Of a stretch of 53,273 nucleotides of DNA, positions 51,150 through 53,273 are shown in pieces. The DNA comes from an uncultured Clostridium sp. (lineage in GTDB: Bacteria; Bacillota; Clostridia; Clostridiales; Clostridiaceae). The stretch is taken from contig UQQU01000009.1 of assembly GCA_900543325.1 (NCBI GenBank), positions 1 to 53,273 on the forward strand, read 5' to 3'. A model generated the notes under the pieces. The model ran no database searches. It was not told the origin of the DNA and worked only from the letters and a program-made list of their open reading frames with translations. The position numbers and the translations under genes were made by a program. Numbering within the stretch: the stretch's first letter is position 1; each line of letters opens with the position of its first letter.

Positions 51150-52025
51150 TTACTTTTTAAATCTAGTAGCATAACCACATTTTTGACATAAACTTTCAAC
51201 TGCTACTCTTCTTGAAAAACCATTATATATATTAGTTGCTCTTTCTCCTTCTAATATTTCTTTTAATGATTTTTCAAAAACGTTTCCTAGAGGCAGATTT
51301 CCGTCACTATCTAAACAGCATGGTACAACAGTACCATCTACTAAAATTCCTATTTGATTTCTAAGTCCATGACAAAAAACTTTTTCTCCCAAACTACCAA
51401 TTTTTATATCTGGCCATTGAAATTTTTCTGCCATATTTAAATATACTTTATCTTTTAGCTTAATTCTATTAGTTTCTTGTAACTTTTCTGATAACGAGAA
51501 ATCAAGATTTAAATTTTCTTCAAGCATTTTTAAAATTTCTCTATTTAAGTTGTTCTCACCCTTTAATTCATTACTATCCATATTCCATAGTCTTATTGCG
51601 CAAATTATATCACTGTTTTCTCTAGCCTTTATTATAAAACTACTAACATCTTTCAAGTATTCTTCTAATTCCACAGTTTTTTTATTTGCTTCAAAACTAT
51701 GAAGAGAAATATTTACTTGTCTTAATGACTTTGCTTTAATAAGCTTATCTCCAACCTTATTTAACAAGGTTCCATTAGTTGTTAAATTTACATGAAGCCC
51801 ATTATTGCCACTTTCTTCTAAAAAATCTTCTATATTTTCATTCAATAAAGGTTCTCCCATCAAATGCAAGTATATATGTTCTGTAAAAGGCTTTACTTCA
51901 TTCAAAATATAATTAAATTCTTCTCTATTCATAAATTTATATTTTCTTTTAGTTTTAGGACAAAAATTACAACTTAAATTGCAAACATTAGTAATCTCTA
52001 TATATACCTTTTTAAACTTTCTCAT
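51150..52025 (-). CDS. Radical SAM protein with SPASM domain
   Basis: Protein of 291 residues. The radical SAM cluster motif is VCNLSCNFCPK (C15, C19, C22). HLMGEPLLN and LTTNGTLL are the usual SAM-binding strands. The C-terminal SPASM part has VFCHGL, GTVVPCCLDSDGNLPLGNVFEKSLKEIL and SLCQKCGY, enough cysteines for an auxiliary cluster. Such enzymes modify peptides or act as anaerobic sulfatase-maturase relatives. No precursor peptide or sulfatase gene is adjacent. A thioredoxin-like gene lies upstream on the same strand, separated by a hairpin. Substrate unknown. Confidence 0.85.
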   Translation of the reverse strand: MRKFKKVYIEITNVCNLSCNFCPKTKRKYKFMNREEFNYILNEVKPFTEHIYLHLMGEPLLNENIEDFLEESGNNGLHVNLTTNGTLLNKVGDKLIKAKSLRQVNISLHSFEANKKTVELEEYLKDVSSFIIKARENSDIICAIRLWNMDSNELKGENNLNREILKMLEENLNLDFSLSEKLQETNRIKLKDKVYLNMAEKFQWPDIKIGSLGEKVFCHGLRNQIGILVDGTVVPCCLDSDGNLPLGNVFEKSLKEILEGERATNIYNGFSRRVAVESLCQKCGYATRFKK

Positions 52026-52043
52026 TTGTTAATCTTCTCCTTA

Positions 52044-52070
52044 TACAAAAACATAGGAGAAATCTCCTAG
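52044..52070 (-). terminator. Short terminator between thioredoxin-like and radical SAM genes
   Basis: TAGGAGA and TCTCCTA form a 7-bp stem with a two-base loop, then TGTTTTTG on the minus strand, nine bases after the upstream stop. It may be partial, letting some transcripts continue into the radical SAM gene. Confidence 0.55.
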
Positions 52071-52078
52071 GTTTAACC

Positions 52079-52609
52079 TTACTTATCTAATCTATTAAAT
52101 GATACATATTCATATTTTTTGCCAGTAATAAACTTAATTAAATCTAGCTGAATTAAATCATTATATTTTCCATTTCTCATTTCATCAATGATTTCCTGAG
52201 TCTTTTCCTTTGGACTATTTATTAGAATATCCTTTACTCCTTTAGGAAATTCTACAAATTTTCTAATTACATTATTATCATTATCTACAACCATAATAGT
52301 TGGTACTTTCATTTCACCAGATAATTTACTTAATATTTCTTCATTATCATTTTTTAATAAAAATTTCACTTCAATATTTTCGTTAAATTGAGAAAGTTTT
52401 ATTAAAAATGGTAGTATTGTTGCTGAATCCTTACATCTAGTTGATGTTATTACCAATATTTTAATATGTTTATTTAAATTTATTATATCTCTTAGTCCTA
52501 ACTCTAAAATTTGACCTTGATCATATAATTCATTAATAAATATCATTTCTTCATCATTAGCATTGCTTAAATATTCCTCATAATCCATTAACTTAACATC
52601 TGTTAACAT
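52079..52609 (-). CDS. Thioredoxin-like family protein with a single-Cys active site
   Basis: Protein of about 176 residues. A helical N-terminus precedes the thioredoxin core: IKILVITSTRCKDSATILPFLIKLSQ with TRCKDS at the CxxC position, giving CxxS, then KVPTIMVVDNDNNVIRKFVEFP with the cis-Pro. CxxS thioredoxins cannot make an intramolecular disulfide, so it acts by mixed disulfides, isomerase-like chemistry or binding. The ATG at 52609 follows AGGGGAG; the longer frame upstream has no ribosome site and a Tyr/Ile-rich nonsense-like start. It precedes the radical SAM gene. Confidence 0.75.
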   Translation of the reverse strand: MLTDVKLMDYEEYLSNANDEEMIFINELYDQGQILELGLRDIINLNKHIKILVITSTRCKDSATILPFLIKLSQFNENIEVKFLLKNDNEEILSKLSGEMKVPTIMVVDNDNNVIRKFVEFPKGVKDILINSPKEKTQEIIDEMRNGKYNDLIQLDLIKFITGKKYEYVSFNRLDK

Positions 52610-52811
52610 ACTTACTCCCCTAAATAAATTTAAAATATATCTAATATAAATATAATAAATATACTCATATTTCACCATATACTTATTAATATTATCATAC
52701 TTAATTAATTATTTCTACTAACCTTAATATTCCAAACTTAACTCTTGTAATAAACTTCCTATATTGATATAATTAATAAAATAAATTTTTATATAATTTG
52801 GGAGGTATATT

Positions 52812-53192
52812 ATGTCTATTAAAATGTTACATACTTGTGTTAGAGTTATGAATTTAGAAAAATCATTAGAGTTCTATAAAAATGCTTTAGGATTAATTGA
52901 AACTAGAAGAAAAGATTTTCCTGAACATAAATTTACTTTAGTTTATTTATCAGATAAAGAAGGTGGTTATGAATTAGAATTAACTTATAACTATAATCCA
53001 GAAACACCTTATGAGCTTGGAAATGGCTTTAGCCATATAGCTATAGGTCATCCAGACATTGAATCTTTAAGAGATAAACATATAGCACTTGGTTACGAAG
53101 TAACAGACCTAAAAGGACTACCTGGTGAACCACCTCGTTACTACTTCGTTACGGATCCAGACGGATACAAAGTAGAAGTAATTAGATCATAA
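52812..53192 (+). CDS. gloA: Lactoylglutathione lyase-type glyoxalase I (VOC family)
   Basis: Protein of 126 residues, full length for GloA. Metal ligands are expected at H7 (MLHTCVRV), E55-56 region (YELELTYNY), H76 (FSHIAIG) and E122 (YKVEVIRS). RVMNLEKSLEFYKNALGL and YFVTDPDGYKVE are diagnostic. It isomerises the methylglyoxal-thiol adduct; clostridia often lack glutathione, so another thiol may serve. GGGAGG precedes the ATG. Monocistronic. The 80 bases after it to the window end hold no recognisable gene. Confidence 0.92.
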   Translation: MSIKMLHTCVRVMNLEKSLEFYKNALGLIETRRKDFPEHKFTLVYLSDKEGGYELELTYNYNPETPYELGNGFSHIAIGHPDIESLRDKHIALGYEVTDLKGLPGEPPRYYFVTDPDGYKVEVIRS

Positions 53193-53273
53193 TTGAATAA
53201 AATTGCGCATTACATGGAGCGAAAAAATGAAATATTTATTTTCCGGAAACGGTGAAATTTTCGCCTAGAATTT
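53193..53273. other. Window end, possible edge of a structured or repeated element
   Basis: After the glyoxalase stop the sequence becomes richer in G and C than most gaps here. GCGAAAA (53219-53225) and TTTTCGC (53257-53263) are complementary, with CCGGAAACGG between them. It is cut by the window edge. Nothing definite can be called. Confidence 0.25.

Noticed and set aside
1..53273. CRISPR arrays, tRNA or rRNA genes, integrases and transposases
   Set aside because: I found no regularly spaced direct repeats, no tRNA cloverleaf or rRNA segment, and no recombinase motifs in any frame I read.

Overview
The window looks like chromosomal DNA of a Clostridium sensu stricto relative. It is very AT-rich, TTA, ATA and AGA codons dominate, Shine-Dalgarno sites are strong (AGGAGG, GGGGG), several genes start with TTG or GTG, and short perfect hairpins with T-tracts end almost every transcript. 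The families present are typical of anaerobic Firmicutes: class B sortase, MocR regulators, an AI-2E-type permease, a B12 operon and a lysine riboswitch. I see no rRNA, tRNA, CRISPR array, phage or intact insertion sequence. Most genes lie on the minus strand.

Layout. 1-152: a long imperfect palindrome. 166-4919: nudC with a TetM-like GTPase, a zinc-dependent phospholipase C-like protein, and uvsE. 5081-9418: decay zone with a 5'-truncated SDR gene, a lipoprotein/response regulator/histidine kinase operon whose regulator carries a frameshift, and a small gene split by an in-frame stop. 9545-14234: a GntP-type permease and a sugar ABC uptake system without its own ATPase, under a cre/LacI-like operator. 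14604-25798: the B12 region in two minus-strand blocks. The upstream block is cobT-cobU-cobS-(cobU-like)-cobC-cbiB-cobD. The downstream block is btuF-btuC-btuD-(Dph6-like ATP pyrophosphatase)-cobQ and is preceded by its own sigma-A promoter and a cobalamin riboswitch. Together they cover corrinoid uptake, amidation to cobyric acid, aminopropanol attachment and nucleotide-loop assembly. Corrin-ring genes are not in the window.

25913-32734: an APH/choline-kinase-like gene, a small gene followed by a T-box-like antiterminator/terminator with no gene left to control, a PadR/DUF1048 pair, MATE exporter, ddl with a MocR regulator, and an S41 protease remnant. 32836-37756: lipoprotein, small proteins, a stand-alone flavohaemoglobin-type reductase, a degenerate HNH-like membrane protein and an opine-dehydrogenase-family enzyme. 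38163-41099: a YhaQP/NatAB-like ABC exporter, then (minus strand) a class B sortase, a YibE/F membrane protein and a sortase-substrate-like metallophosphoesterase (to 44143), the last two overlapping at a damaged-looking junction. 44226-53192: EEP hydrolase, TPR protein, zinc-ribbon protein, AI-2E-family permease, APC amino-acid permease behind a lysine riboswitch, an orphan beta-propeller-like protein, radical SAM/SPASM protein, thioredoxin-like protein and glyoxalase I.

The observations most worth following are the T-box-like relic, the metallophosphoesterase/YibE/sortase junction, the division of CobU motifs between two proteins in one operon, the ammonia-ligase-like gene overlapping cobQ, and the palindromes at 6-152 and 24046-24084.
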